64,000 nucleotides of DNA, from contig OX463856.1 of NCBI GenBank assembly GCA_949825065.1, positions 17,320,095 to 17,384,094 on the forward strand, in the 5' to 3' direction. Made by a program: the position numbers and the translations under genes. The DNA comes from Odontocerum albicorne (Eukaryota; Arthropoda; Insecta; Trichoptera; Odontoceridae). This document shows, piece after piece, positions 1-11,235 of the stretch. A model generated the notes under the pieces. That model was not told the origin of the DNA. It did no database searches and saw only the letters and a list, made by a program, of their open reading frames with translations. Positions within the stretch are counted from its first letter, which is position 1; every line of letters begins with the position of its first letter.

Positions 1-544
1 CTTATATATGTAGCAAAATATTTTATAATATGTGACTTAAAATTATCTTTGTTTAATATGTTAAGTGCCGACTATCTTGACATTTAATGTTATGAAAAAT
101 ATTTTATGAAAAAGAAATACGTTAACGTTAAGCCAAAGATTATAAAAAAATGTATATACAGTTTGGCAATTTTTTCGTTAAACGAAACAGACCTGTCATT
201 TTAATGTAAGTTATTTTGTGTAATAAAATGTTATCATTCTGCAATAAAATGTAAGTACACAATATAAATACCAAATCAATAAAGAAAACTTAAACAGAGC
301 GGCATAAGTTCCTATTTTGGCACACATATTTCTCCACTTCCATATCCATACACCATCTCATACAACTCCTACAATTTCAATTACGCTTACATTTCCTCCT
401 TTGAAAATACGCCTATTGAATATATTTTTATCTGATTGGAAAAGATAACCACATAATAATAAACTCACCAAGTTGTATTGAATAACACAAAAGTTTTATA
501 TACTACAAAGCACTTTCTTTTCATACATTAAAACCATGAGAGTC
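1..544. other. AT-rich sequence, nothing recognised
   Basis: No open frame, repeat end or RNA gene could be supported here. The sequence is AT-rich with A and T runs. It leads into the satellite array that begins near 545. Confidence 0.6.
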
Positions 545-1330
545 ATTCAAATGTTGCAATATATAATGTTTCATCAGAATTAAATTATATATAACGTATG
601 TTAAACGTTTTATTCACTACAACCCAGAGTGTCATGTCATGGAGCAATATCGTGCATATATCATAATTCAGAACTAAATTATACGAGCTAATATGTACTC
701 GCATATTACGTTTATTGTACCTTGTTTCATATTGCAATATCTTGCGTATAATTCAGAACTAAATTATATAGAACTTAAGTTATACATTGTATCCCAGAAT
801 ATCGTTTCACGGTGCAATATCTTACATATATTCAGAATTTAATTATATACATAACGTAGGTTAAACGTTTTATAGATTACAACTTAGAGTGTCATTTCAT
901 GTTGCAATATCTTGCATATAATTTTGAACTAAATTATATATAACGTAAGTTATACATTATATGCATTGCATCCCAGAATATCGTTTCACGATGCAATATC
1001 TTGCGTTTATTCAGAATTAAATTATATATAACGTAGGTTATACGTTTTATACATTACAACCCAGAGTGTCATTTCATATTACAATATCTTGCATATAATT
1101 CAGAACTAAATCATATAAAACGTAAGTTATACATTGTATACATTACCTCCCAGAATATCGTTTCACGATGCAAAATCTTGCGTATATTCAGAATTAAATT
1201 ATATATAACGTAGGTTATAAGTTTTATACACTACAACCCAGAATGTCATTTTATGTAGCAATATCTTACATATAATTCAGAACTAAATTATACTCGTATA
1301 TAACGTTGGTTGTACGTTTTATATATTACA
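545..1330. repeat. Dimeric satellite array (about 88-bp half-units, A/B alternating)
   Basis: Degenerate head-to-tail units share the blocks gcaatatcttgcatata, ttcagaactaaattatata, taacgtaggttatacg and cagagtgtcatttcat. Two half-unit types alternate. Type A carries 'acaacccagagtgtcatttcat' split as 'acaacccagag' and 'tgtcatttcat'. Type B carries 'catcccagaatatcg' and 'tttcacgatg'. The higher-order period is therefore about 170-180 bp. About eight half-units are visible, diverged by small indels and substitutions. The array breaks at 1330 and its next piece is at 2442-2525, beyond a retroelement insertion. Confidence 0.85.
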
Positions 1331-2053
1331 GTGAACGAGGCCTTAAGAAAGATGGAAAATGTTTTGTCATCCAATTATAATATGAAAATAAACAAAGACA
1401 AAACAAAATGTATGGTAGCTGGAAGAAAAGAGGTGACCGCGAGTGTTGTTCTGGGTGGCGTCAGTGTTGAACAAGTGAGGGAATTTGTTTACTTAGGCAG
1501 CAGAGTATCCCAAGATGGCCGATCAAAGGCAGAAATAATAAGTAGGGTCAAACAGGCAAGAGTTGATTTTAACAAGAAATCCAAGATATTTGAATCTCCT
1601 AACATTGATATCAATGTATGGAAGAATTTAGTGAAAACTCTTGTCTGGAGTATGCTGCTGTATGGCTGCAAAACGTGGACCATCAGCCAGAGCGAATCCG
1701 GGTGTCTGGCTGCCTTTGAGATGTGGTGCTACAGGCGCATGGCCAGGGTCCTTTGGTCAGATCACATCCGAAACGACGAGGTATTGAACGGGGCTGGAGT
1801 AACAAGGCAACTCCTAAATAGAGTTGTCCAACAACGATCCAGTTGGATAGGCCATAACATCAGGCACCCAGGCCTGCTCCTTACCATCGTCGAGGGAATT
1901 ATTGAGGGCAATAACCATAAAGGCCGCCCTAGATATAGCTATATGGACCGGGTGATCCGGGATGTGCGCTATGGCAGCTACCAGGAGATGAAGAGACTGG
2001 GGGATGACAGAGATGAGTGGAGGGATCGAGTGCTTGGTGCAGACCAATCCTAG
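1331..2053 (+). pseudogene. 5'-truncated non-LTR retrotransposon (RTE-like): RT C-terminus, LINE-A
   Basis: An uninterrupted frame runs to a stop at 2053. It encodes the region downstream of the RT catalytic box. Visible landmarks, in order, are a KINKDKTKCMV segment, FVYLGSRVSQDG, the LLYGCKTW motif common to many insect endonuclease-reverse transcriptases, a WIGH..RHPG stretch and a GRPRYSYMDRV tail ending DRDEWRDRV. The endonuclease and the YADD-containing palm are missing, so this is a 5'-truncated, dead copy. The open frame extends upstream to about 1310 only by reading satellite DNA and has no ATG there, so no genuine start exists. The lack of stops over about 240 codons suggests a fairly young insertion. 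Assignment to the RTE clade rests on general resemblance. The LINE class itself is secure. Confidence 0.85.
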
Positions 2054-2077
2054 GATTGTAACCCAGAAAAAAAAGAG

Positions 2078-2441
2078 TTGCATGGCTGCGTGGTAGCGCA
2101 CTGAATTCCATGCAGAAAATCGCCAGATCGTACCCCACGATGTGCTTTCTCCTTTTATATATCGCAGCCATTATCTTTCTAGTATTCGAGAGTAAAAGTA
2201 TACCTATGACTTCCGTCATACATATCTATTCTTTAAAATAAGAGAACAAGAAAAAATGTCGTTGTGCTCCGATCGTCTCACTTGGATCGGTGTGCCATCG
2301 GGTTCAGTTAAGTGGTGTGGCTCATTCACTTAAAGGGAACATAAACGAAAAAAAAACTCCACGGCACAGCTTGGCTTTCGCTCAACTGAATCGCGAAAGA
2401 ATCCACTACTACGAGGTCTAACAATGACGATGATGATGATG
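2078..2441 (+). mobile_element. tRNA-derived SINE (SINE-1), copy 1, with (GAT)n tail
   Basis: It begins with a degraded tRNA-like head (ggctgcgtggtagcgcactg, then gatcgtacccc where box B should be). It continues through a body shared with the copy at 51115-51495 (ttcgag, tacctatgac, then gtgctcc and cgtctcac, then ctccacg, cacagctt). It ends in a short gat microsatellite. The body also matches the reverse-strand copy at 12985-13180. It follows the LINE-A stop codon after only a few bases and an A run. It may have landed in the LINE tail, or the two may have moved as one unit. Confidence 0.7.
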
Positions 2442-2525
2442 ATACTACAATCCGGAGTATCATTGTCATCTTGCAATATCTAGTTTATAATTTAGATAAA
2501 TTGTTTATTACATAGGTCGTACTTT
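2442..2525. repeat. Satellite remnant continuing the 545-1330 array
   Basis: The sequence atactacaatccggagtatc followed by cttgcaatatctagtttata is a diverged copy of the A half-unit. It resumes where the array broke at 1330. The repeated octamers atattaca (1323-1330) and atactaca (2442-2449) look like a target-site duplication around the insertion, with one mismatch. Confidence 0.7.
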
Positions 2526-3067
2526 TTTTTCATATTTCGAATTTTGTTAGGTTTTTTTCAACTTGTTTTTTTCAATAAAAACTTATATTTCTAATACCTT
2601 GAAAAATTAAGCCGAGAAGCTCTCAAGGGAACAAAATAAATTAAATTAACCCTTGGGTTCCGAGGAACCTATTTTGGAAATCACTGTCTTGGGTATTGTT
2701 TGTGCTTCTACTCAGGCTTAATTAATAAATCCTCGACCACAGGAGCATCCTAACACAGAGTTCAGATGGTTCAAGGCGCCGACGAAGCAATTCCTTCTTG
2801 GTTAATATTATTGATGTACTTAATAATCAAAAGCTCTAAGGGCAAAAGCTCTACTGCAAACATAATGAGGTAATTAACTGCAAACCAACGCAAAATTTTC
2901 ACATCGTTAGTTCTTATTTTATTTGTAAATAAGCGTATGTTAAATGTAAAGTGCGTTTTGACTTTTTTTGTGTGGGTTTTGTGTGTGTTAAGACTTGCAG
3001 AATAAATAAATACGAGTAAATACGTACTGTGTGGTCAAAACTTATTTTTGCATATGATATTATTATA
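2526..3067. other. No recognised feature
   Basis: AT-rich sequence without a supported gene or repeat boundary. Confidence 0.5.
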
Positions 3068-3443
3068 CTACCCTCATAAGAAAACGCAGCTAATGGCCAA
3101 AGTTAAGTTTTGAAAAAAACTGCACTTTTATATTTTTCATTGCTGCTTAAAAATGTCGTGATTCATAAACAAAAAAGTAGTAAAATGTGATTCATAACCA
3201 AAAACGCAGCAAACGCATAGGCACCTGCTGTCTTTTTGCTTATGAACCACATTTTATTGTTTAGAAAAACCTAGTCGGCATTTTGTATAATTAAAAAAGA
3301 CATGTCGTTTTTTGTGTGGAAATAAATGGTTTTCTGTATTTATTTTATGGAGTAAAGTTCAGAATTTGATTTGGAATATTGCCTCATACTTAGTTAAATT
3401 TCTGATTTTTTCCCGTTAGCTGCGTTTTTACTTATGACGGCAG
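3068..3443. mobile_element. MITE, 376 bp, TA-flanked with about 30-bp inverted ends
   Basis: The left end is ctaccctcataag followed by aaaacgcagctaa. The right end read in reverse is ctgccgtcataag followed by taaaaacgcagctaa. TA dinucleotides flank both ends (3066-3067 and 3444-3445), as expected for Tc1/mariner-type targets. A second inverted pair lies inside (aaaatgtgattcataacc near 3182, ttatgaaccacatttta near 3240), so the element can fold on itself. It has no coding capacity. Confidence 0.7.
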
Positions 3444-3445
3444 TA

Positions 3446-6400
3446 TAACAGTAATTAGTTTATATATCACTTGATGATTCAATAACTATTTGTTATATGT
3501 TATATCATAATTATGTCGTAATGTGCGACAAAGCCCATCTCAGTAGCAATCTCAATAAACAGAATAGCAAAATGACGTTAAAAATCCACAAATGATACAT
3601 CAGCAACCATTTAAACCTCGCAGTGACAGTTTGTTGTAGAATTTGGTCAGTTTATTGGACATTATTTCTTCAAAGGTACTGCGGATAACCACTACCGTGC
3701 CATGATCGAAAATTTTCTGTAAATTTAGTTGGATAAAATGAATCAGGAAAATATGCGGTTTCAGCAATATGGCGCTACATGTCATACAGTTCAAGCAACA
3801 ATCAAAATTTAAAGATAATTTTTCTCTTTCAATTTTGAAAAGAAGTTGTGTGTAATTAATTTCTAATGCAAACAATATGATCATTTTATACCAAGATATT
3901 CAAAATATTTATATTACCATCTATTTTGAAGATAATCTTTATATAAAAAACACCTGTTTTCAAAATCGAATCGGTGACCCTATCTGACCCACTTCTAAAT
4001 AATACCCCAATATTTAGTATTCCTGAATGAGATCCTCTGGTCTTGTTATTGCACCATTATATGCTTTGGCGTTATTGTGAGATATTCGGAATTTGATCCT
4101 AAAACTGTTATCAACACAATACGGGGAATATCTGGACCAATTGAATGGCCGCTTTGAAATTAGGCAATCCTCTCACCTTACTGGGTGACACGCTATCGCT
4201 TGGGGTCTAAGTGCTTGGATGGGGATGAAAACAAAGTATCTCTCTACATTTGTTGTTATTAGAGCTGAATAACAAAGATAAAGATCCACATCGGTTTTAA
4301 GTTAAGCGTATCAAAAACATCCAGAGACAAAATTAAATTATTATTTTATTTCTTTAGATTTTTAAATGAAATAATAATTCCTATATTCGTGGTAGCAGTA
4401 GTTATAACATAAATATTGTCATATGAGTTAATTTTAAAAAGTGTAAATGAACTCAAGTATCGAAAATTTTGTCCCTTTATTTTCAAAGCTCTTCACGGAT
4501 TTTTGCCATTATAAATTTTGAACGTGCGTCTGAGGCATGGTCGTACTCTGTGGTCAATTACGTCTTTATCAAATAAATTGATTGATTCAATTCGATAGAA
4601 TAAGATGAGGTATTATGTCAGATACCATGTCGTTGCTGGTCCTACTGAGTTGAAAAATCTTCATCTCAGTGCTTGAGATATGGGTGACATATGCAGCAAC
4701 AACCTTTTCGGAATATCCAATTCAAATTCATGATAAAATAAAAACACTATGTTTACACCTTAAGAGAGTGTTACTTTCACGTATCGGAAAATCTACAAAG
4801 GTTTATTTGTAGTTAATCTTCCCTTAGTAAATTGTCAGCGGTTTTCTTAGCCAGTATGTTTTTCTTAACATATGAAAATTTCGCCTAATAAAGGCGAAAT
4901 ATGTGTCTCAAAATAAAAAAAAGTTTGGCGCTCTATCCTGTCTCTCGACTCTAATACGTAGGTATGCGTATTTCTCGAACATCAAGCAAAATGTATACTA
5001 TAAGAAAGTTGAAAAAATAATAACAAAGGAGCAAGAAGGACTCATGTATCCATTTCTCTTTCAAACTTTTATTTCAGGTACCTGAAAATTTTTCACCCTA
5101 TTGTGAATTAAGAACCACCATTCGTACACAGAATAACCTTCTTAAACGATTTTTCAATAATCGATGTCTTCCATATCTTGATGGATAAATTATTCTCCTG
5201 TGAGGCGGCTCAGTTACATCTATAAAGTTCATTAAGGAGCTTATCCACCGATTTATGGAAAATATGAGACACAAATAATTAATTCAAGACGCGCGTGCGC
5301 GAGTGGCGACGCTCGTTAAAGCCCAGTTAGTGAAAACTGCAGTGAAAACCATCTTATTAAAGATGGTGTATGCCCGATATATTAAACAAAAGTTTGTAAA
5401 TCAAGAAGGGGATTGATATTTTTCCTGTTAATAATCCGTATAACATACGTACTCGTACATGGGCGTTCATTTCTTCTTAGGAGTAATATCCAAGCATACC
5501 CATAAAAATTGTGGGAAACGCAATGGGTAAAATCCATATTTCTGCAATAAAAGTGTCACAGAAATCCTTTTTGTTATTATACAATAGAATAAAATATTTG
5601 TGTAAAGTATTTCAATTGAATACTTTACTCAAAAAATATACTATGTTGGGCATAGTTTTCAAGTATTTTTCAATTAATTTTGTATAAATAAGGTCATAAA
5701 TACAGGACTTCAAATAATTTATTGTATTTCGATTACGATACAAAATAGACACATAAGCAATTAAAGCCGATCCTAAGATCGGTCCAAGGATAAAGTTAAC
5801 TAATAAATAAGGTGTTTGGTTACTTCCCTTATCTTTAGGCCACAAAAACAAATCCTCGACTCTCTCCTGCCCTCCGTGGTGATCCCGAACATTTCTGAAA
5901 TACAAATTATAATCCTTGAAACTATTCAAAGTCAAATTCGATTAGAAGTCATATTAGTTTAACGGGGATTGTGGCCGCTGTTTGATATGTCTAGGGCTAA
6001 CTGTCCGCAATTGTATTTAATATACGACTAGATAACTTTATACATCTGAGCGTATTCATTAAAATGTGTTAACTCATTTATTTTGGTGCTTCTCAACACA
6101 TATAGAATGGTGAAGCAGACATATTGAAAATCGTGATCGGGATTTGTATTCCGGTTCGTTACTCGACTCTTCGAGTTTAGAACCACTACGTTACAAAAAC
6201 TCCTGCCTCCTAAAGCCAAAATGTTGCCTGCTTTTTCCAATCTTGGACTATGCGGACGTCTGTTATTTAAATATCATATTAGAAAATATATTACACTGCA
6301 TTTACTCAAGCATACCTCAGCATTCTCCATTTCTAAAATATATCATTGATTAGTAAATGAAAGAAGTTGTAAGAGGGGCTGCTAATTTCTTAAGAAAGAG

Positions 6401-6586
6401 TACACTAAGGGGTTCTTTAATCTCTGCTCTTTCCGATTTAAGACTCTGCGTGCGTTTATTATTTGGATATTACTGAGGAACAAACGGGTGAAGAAATTAC
6501 AGCGTCTTTAAAATGTTTGTCTAAGATTTATTTTGAATCTGAGAAAGTACGATCACATCACTTGATACTGGAAGGAGCTAACTGAT
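3446..6586. other. Long AT-rich stretch with only small repeats
   Basis: No gene is supported in about 3 kb. A conserved hairpin repeat lies at 4786-4827, described separately. A fragment of a dispersed repeat (gagtttagaaccacta) lies near 6172-6190. The open frames here are short and have neither recognisable domains nor splice context. Confidence 0.5.
4786..4827 (-). repeat. Conserved hairpin repeat, copy 1
   Basis: Arms built on ctacaaa and tttgtag, flanked by aatct and aatctt, form a stem. The same element occurs at 9180-9220 on the opposite strand and in part at 30450-30478. It may be a terminal hairpin of a LINE 3' end, because two of the three copies lie beside LINE-like fragments. Confidence 0.5.
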
Positions 6587-6589
6587 TTG

Positions 6590-7120
6590 ATAGTGAAAAG
6601 TAGACACATATTCACATACTGTCATTATTATTTAATATCATTAACTAACTGTCCCTCCTCAATCTTGCCGAAAATATTTGGCGTATTTCCGATCATGTTA
6701 CTTTCGCTACTCTCAGAGATTGTTTATTGGCTTTCCGAGTTCCCCGCTATTCTTTTCTTACGTCGTTTTTGACAGTCTATGCAGTGAGCCTTTGGAACTA
6801 GTTAAAGACTAATGTAAGAATCGCTCCGTCATTGGCATGTTTTAAAAAGCGACTGAAAAAGCTCTTAATTCCAACCCAGTAATGTAACGTATTTAATTCT
6901 TAATTTTTTTTCCTCTCCATGATCCTATCCCTTCTTTCTTTGATTGATGAAATCTCACTTATATTGCACTATGCATATTGTCCATGAATTTTATAAAGGT
7001 GAATAATTATTTGATTATTTTTTGCGATCATGTAACTTATTTTGTTTACTTTCATTTGTTTGATAAGGAGACACTGACACCCGGCAATAAGTCCACCAGA
7101 TTGTTTTCAGAAAAGTTTTA
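6590..7120 (+). mobile_element. LINE-B (Jockey/CR1-like) 3' end, copy 1
   Basis: Translated with frameshifts, about 6665-6870 matches the C-terminus seen more clearly at 47076-47285 on the minus strand. It includes the aromatic SxxF block, a degraded LWNxL equivalent, and the SVIGMF/FVLGML end. The following 3'UTR shares ttgattgatgaaatctcac, gcgatcatgtaact and ggcaataagtccaccagatt with the copies at 10928-11235 and 46745-47285. The coding part is broken by stops and the copy is inactive. Confidence 0.7.
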
Positions 7121-7835
7121 CATAAATTAAAATTTTAACACCCATCCCAGAACAAACCTTAACCGACTTCATACCGAACAGCGATAAGAAACCCTACAAC
7201 ACCACATCCTCGCTTGAACCGTGAAGTTCTATAAAAGCCAACAAAATCACAGCAATCCCTTAGTCGCTGCCCTGGGGGCTTACAAAAGTAAATCCGACCT
7301 ACCCTTCCGTTATAAGCACAAGCTCCTGAAGCATTATCTGTTGCCTGACTAGTCCACCTACAGTATTAGTTGGGACGACCAAGGTCTGAGTGAATGTGAT
7401 GGAATACAAGTAGCCTGAACGAGTGGACTTGTTTTCGCTAAATAATTAGTCTAAGAATTGTTATCTAGTTATAAGTAGTATGTAGGTGTTAATTATTCCT
7501 AAGATATCATATATTAATATTGAAGAAATAAAATAAAATGATACGTAGGAAAATAAGATTAAGTAAGTTCATAAATTATAACATATAATTAAGATTAGTT
7601 AAGTCATAAATTTGTATATAAGTATAGCATTGACAAATGTTTGTACAATAATTTACTTCGTTTAATAAAAAAAAAAAGATAAATGAAAAAAATGGTCTGG
7701 AACTTGCAGTTCATCATCGTATGTTTTGGAAATTCCACCGTATATTATATGAGGAAGTGACAATACTTAGATACGTCTGCGTATTGTCACCAAACGAACT
7801 TATTTAACAGATTGAGACGTTTTTACTTTTTTTTT
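7121..7835. other. No gene recognised; A-run near 7667 and hairpin at 7757-7791
   Basis: The stretch after LINE-B is slightly richer in GC to about 7440 and may be unclassified retroelement 3' sequence. A run of adenines near 7667-7677 could be a degraded poly-A tail. The arms gtgacaatac and gtattgtcac (7757-7791) form a 10-bp perfect stem. Confidence 0.4.
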
Positions 7836-7908
7836 CAATTACCATCGGAAATCAAACTCAACCCCCTAGGGGTGAAAGTCAATCATCTTACTAACTTTGT
7901 CACAAATG
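7836..7908 (-). mobile_element. tRNA-like SINE-2 head fragment (minus strand)
   Basis: On the minus strand, aaagttagtaagatg resembles box A context and gggttgagtttgatttcc resembles box B (GGTTCGATTCC consensus). An A-rich stretch follows, as in the fuller copies at 22130 and 25545. Confidence 0.5.
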
Positions 7909-9090
7909 TTGCCATTGATATATAAGTTATTTATTTTAAAAAAATATTTTTTATTATAAAAGGCCTTTTGAGTCCTGATCCGACATGTTGTTTTATAGGA
8001 AATATGTACGTCTTTCAAACTGCAAATTGTAGAAATCATGTTAGTGTTTCGATATTTCTATTTTATTTCGCGGACAACGCATGATACTAATTTATCAATT
8101 CTGGAAAGTTTTCGTATTTATCCAACGTCATATATTAAATGGCCCAAAATGTACCCGTATTAATACATATTTTATTTTTTACCATTGAATTTGTGTTCAA
8201 TTATAAGCCCAAATAGTTTCGCTAAAATAAACTTTTGAGGTGTTTTTAATACTACCCATTATTAACACCTCGTATCCCGATCATGTATTGTACCATGATA
8301 AACAAGATTTACGTACAATCCCGGTCCCGTGTTTATACATGATCGATACCTTTTCTAAAAAAGGGTATATTGCTGGCATTAAGTAAATATTTTTGCAAAT
8401 AATTCAACTTTTAAAGGATAGTCTCTTGATTTCTTATATAAAAAATACCCTAAATAATGAAAATATGCAAAAATGTATTTATGATGGAGATTTTGATGTC
8501 GCGTCATCAATGAGCAGTAAATACAGTCAGTCTCCGGGTTCAAATACAAATTTACTATCGCTGAAAGAGCTGCAAATTGAACAGCATTTGTCTTCAATAA
8601 TATACAATTATGAATCTTCATACACTTTGCCCATAGTATGAGACGGGAAGATACAATTGAGTGACTGATGATTCACGATAACATTAAATAGTCCTTAAAA
8701 CAAGGCAGCACAAACGATGGTCAGAGATGATACAGGAATGTTCCCAGCAGCTCACTCCACAAGTAAAGTAGAAATGCTTCCGAGATTTGGAGGTATATCA
8801 TTACTAATTTCCGCAGTACGAGCAATTCGTTGCAAGATCCAGACCAAATATTACAACAGCTCTGCAAAGAACTTAAGGAGTAATATTATGAAGGTTTACA
8901 TTTTTTAGATAACATCAAAATGGTAAAAATAATAGTAAATTATAATAATTGAGAGAGCATGCTCTCCTCAAGGTCGCTTTAACTCGAGATACAAAACTAA
9001 CAATTATTCAAATTGACAAATCAAAAATATTACTAAATAAATATGTACACATATAATGTTACTAAGGATAGAAAGGTGGTGACTGTTATT
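7909..9090. other. No recognised feature
   Basis: AT-rich. Overlapping open frames near 8380-8640 occur on both strands. Neither shows a known domain and I do not call either a gene. Confidence 0.5.
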
Positions 9091-9094
9091 GCAT

Positions 9095-9150
9095 TAGGTA
9101 CTTCTGCACATCTGTATCTGTACTTCTGCACATCTGTGTCTGTATATGTT
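9095..9150. repeat. Short tandem duplication, about 24 bp x 2
   Basis: The block acttctgcacatctgtatct is repeated immediately with one substitution (acttctgcacatctgtgtct). Confidence 0.7.
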
Positions 9151-9179
9151 AGATAAGAAAATCGTCAAAAAACATACCA

Positions 9180-9220
9180 AGGGAAGATGAACTACAAAGA
9201 AACCTTTGTAGATCTTCCAA
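9180..9220 (+). repeat. Conserved hairpin repeat, copy 2
   Basis: The sequence ggaagatgaactacaaag is followed after four bases by ctttgtagatcttcc, giving a near-perfect stem. It is the reverse-strand match of 4786-4827 and matches 30450-30478 in part. Confidence 0.6.
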
Positions 9221-9419
9221 AATGTGGCAGTAACAAACCAAAAGTATTCGAACACATAACTCCAGAGTCAAAAGACATACGTCATATCAACTAAATAATG
9301 GAGCAAATCTCTTCATGTTCAAATTTATTTTATCTAGACCTTAAAATATATAATGTCTACTTTAACAATAAATGATACATTCAATGAAGCATAGAAAATA
9401 ATTATTAACGCTTTTTTAT

Positions 9420-9786
9420 TAAACATTGTGCGTGTAAATATGTACAAATATCACCATTTGTTTTCTAAATATTTCAACAAGACACGGAAACAAATATTCC
9501 ATCCTTGTTTTTGCACTGGCATGATTTTTTTCTTTAGAAAAAACCTCAAAAGGCTGAAGAAACCTGGGAATAATAAATGATTTGCCGTAGCGTTTAGTGA
9601 AATTACATGGTTGGTAAATATAGGTAGGACATGGGGAGGACGCTTGAATAATGTATGTGTAAACTTCAGAAATATGTTATGAGAAGTATCTGGGCTTCGT
9701 GTATTTTTCATAACCGACCACCCGAAAAGCTTTCTTCTGATTCGGCTGAAGGAATTATTCAAATTCTTAAATAACCACAAAGGCAC
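9420..9786 (-). pseudogene. Possible LINE C-terminal remnant
   Basis: Read on the minus strand with a frameshift, the stretch around 9640-9520 contains a TKRYGKSFIIP-like segment followed by a leucine/phenylalanine-rich part. This recalls the C-termini of Jockey/CR1-type LINE proteins (TxYGKxS...P). One frame of 111 codons is open but has no clear domain. The conserved hairpin repeat lies at its downstream side (9180-9220). Confidence 0.35.
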
Positions 9787-10130
9787 AAAAATCTAAAAAA
9801 AAAAACGAAACGACAAAGAGATGTAATTTCGTATTTAAATATAATTATTTCAACCAGACAGCACGGCAGAAATTCATCTTAAGGGTATACATACTTAAAC
9901 ACATAGATAATACAATACAACAATTATTCTAGTTACGTAAGATACTACGGTTCTAGTGACGAAATTAACTATGATTTTACTTTCAAATGGAAATATTGTA
10001 TTGGTTACGAAAGGAACTTTAGTTCTAGTAATAAAAGAACTATGGTTCTATCAATGCTAGGGCTTTTCTAATGTAAAATAGAATACGATTCTAGGTACGA
10101 ACGATATTTAGTAATTATCAACCCTCAGCA

Positions 10131-10246
10131 AGACTAAGAGAATCCAAACAGTAGAAAACCGAACCAAATGGTGTAGACTGGAGAATCCAAACAGTAGTAA
10201 ACCAAACCAAGGAGAATCCAAAAAGTAGTAAACCAAACCAAATGGT
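10131..10246. repeat. Tandem repeat, unit about 36-42 bp, 3 copies
   Basis: Copies start with gagaatccaaacagta or gagaatccaaaaagta and continue gtaaaccaaaccaaatggt. The middle copy is shorter. The preceding 150 bases carry scattered ggttctag-like words. Confidence 0.75.
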
Positions 10247-10927
10247 AGTTACCTAGGAATTTCTGGAGAAAGAAGGTACAGACTGGCTACAAGTGCAGAA
10301 GCTCCTTTACCTGCATATACTCGTAGATGCAACTGGATATGCCTACCATAAATTGGTTTACAAAGTAATATCCGGTAACACCAACGACAATAACGTTTAC
10401 GTTCTGCAGTACTTTCTATTATACTCGACATGGGAAATGGACATTCACCCCTTCACATCTCCATACCCATACTCTCCTTTTATTAACACGTTTCATACTT
10501 TCCTCTTTCATAATATGATGAATTTGCTCATGTCAAGTTTTTATAGTTATTTTTTAACTTTTCATACCTTTAACCTGTATATATTATTTTAACGAAATTT
10601 TCACAATTTATTCTTTCTACGTATATGAACCATTTTATTGCATCTTTTTTCCATATTTCTTACTGCATCTTCTTAGAATTCATACAATTTCCATCCGATC
10701 TATCCAATTATCTTAAATACTGTTGCGTTCAAGTATTTTAAAGACACGGTCATGGATACCAATAACCTTTGTTAAATTAAAGGTGGTCGATAGCAAGAAA
10801 TGGCTTTTAAACTATAAATCCAGTATTTGCATGAAAGTGTTAAATTATTAATTGAATAAAATTAGTAGACCAGTCTAACTATTTAAATATATTGACAATT
10901 GTTCGCCAATATGATTTCTTCTCTTAA
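10247..10927. other. No recognised feature
   Basis: AT-rich. A 99-codon open frame at 10293-10592 has no recognisable domain and looks like chance. Confidence 0.5.
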
Positions 10928-11235
10928 TTTAGTGTCAATAATATAACGTGTTTCATTCCTAAATTTTCTTTCTATTCGTTCACCATCCCTTCCTTTTTCT
11001 TTGATTGATGATATCTCACTTTATGTGAAAAATAATGTGCAGGGGACTATTTGTCTTTGTGGGGTTTATGGGCGTGTGCTCACATATATGTTCATGAATT
11101 TTGTGGGGATGGGTAGTCATTTGAATATTTTTGCGACCATGTATCTTGCTTTATTTACTTTCGTCTGGTTTGCTGGAAGGCATTGCCACCTTGCAATACG
11201 CCCTCCAGATTGTTTTTGCAATTAAGTGTTCATAA
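10928..11235 (+). mobile_element. LINE-B 3' untranslated end, copy 2
   Basis: The copy shares aatataacgtgtttcattcc, tttgattgatgatatctcac, gttcatgaattttgtgggga and the terminal gcaatacgccctccagattg with 46745-47285 (read in reverse) and 6590-7120. It ends near an aaataaataa tail. No coding part is present, so it is strongly 5'-truncated. Confidence 0.75.

Noticed and set aside
545..1330. CRISPR array
   Set aside because: The repeats are contiguous, diverged and long with no unique spacers, and the genome is eukaryotic. It is a satellite.
5612..5935. 107-codon minus-strand frame with a possible membrane-spanning stretch
   Set aside because: No recognisable domain, no splice context and no neighbouring exons. 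The hydrophobic part is what AT-rich DNA often encodes by chance. A protein search would be needed to revive it.
8379..8641. Overlapping 80- and 82-codon frames on opposite strands
   Set aside because: Mutually antisense frames of this length are expected by chance, and neither shows a domain.
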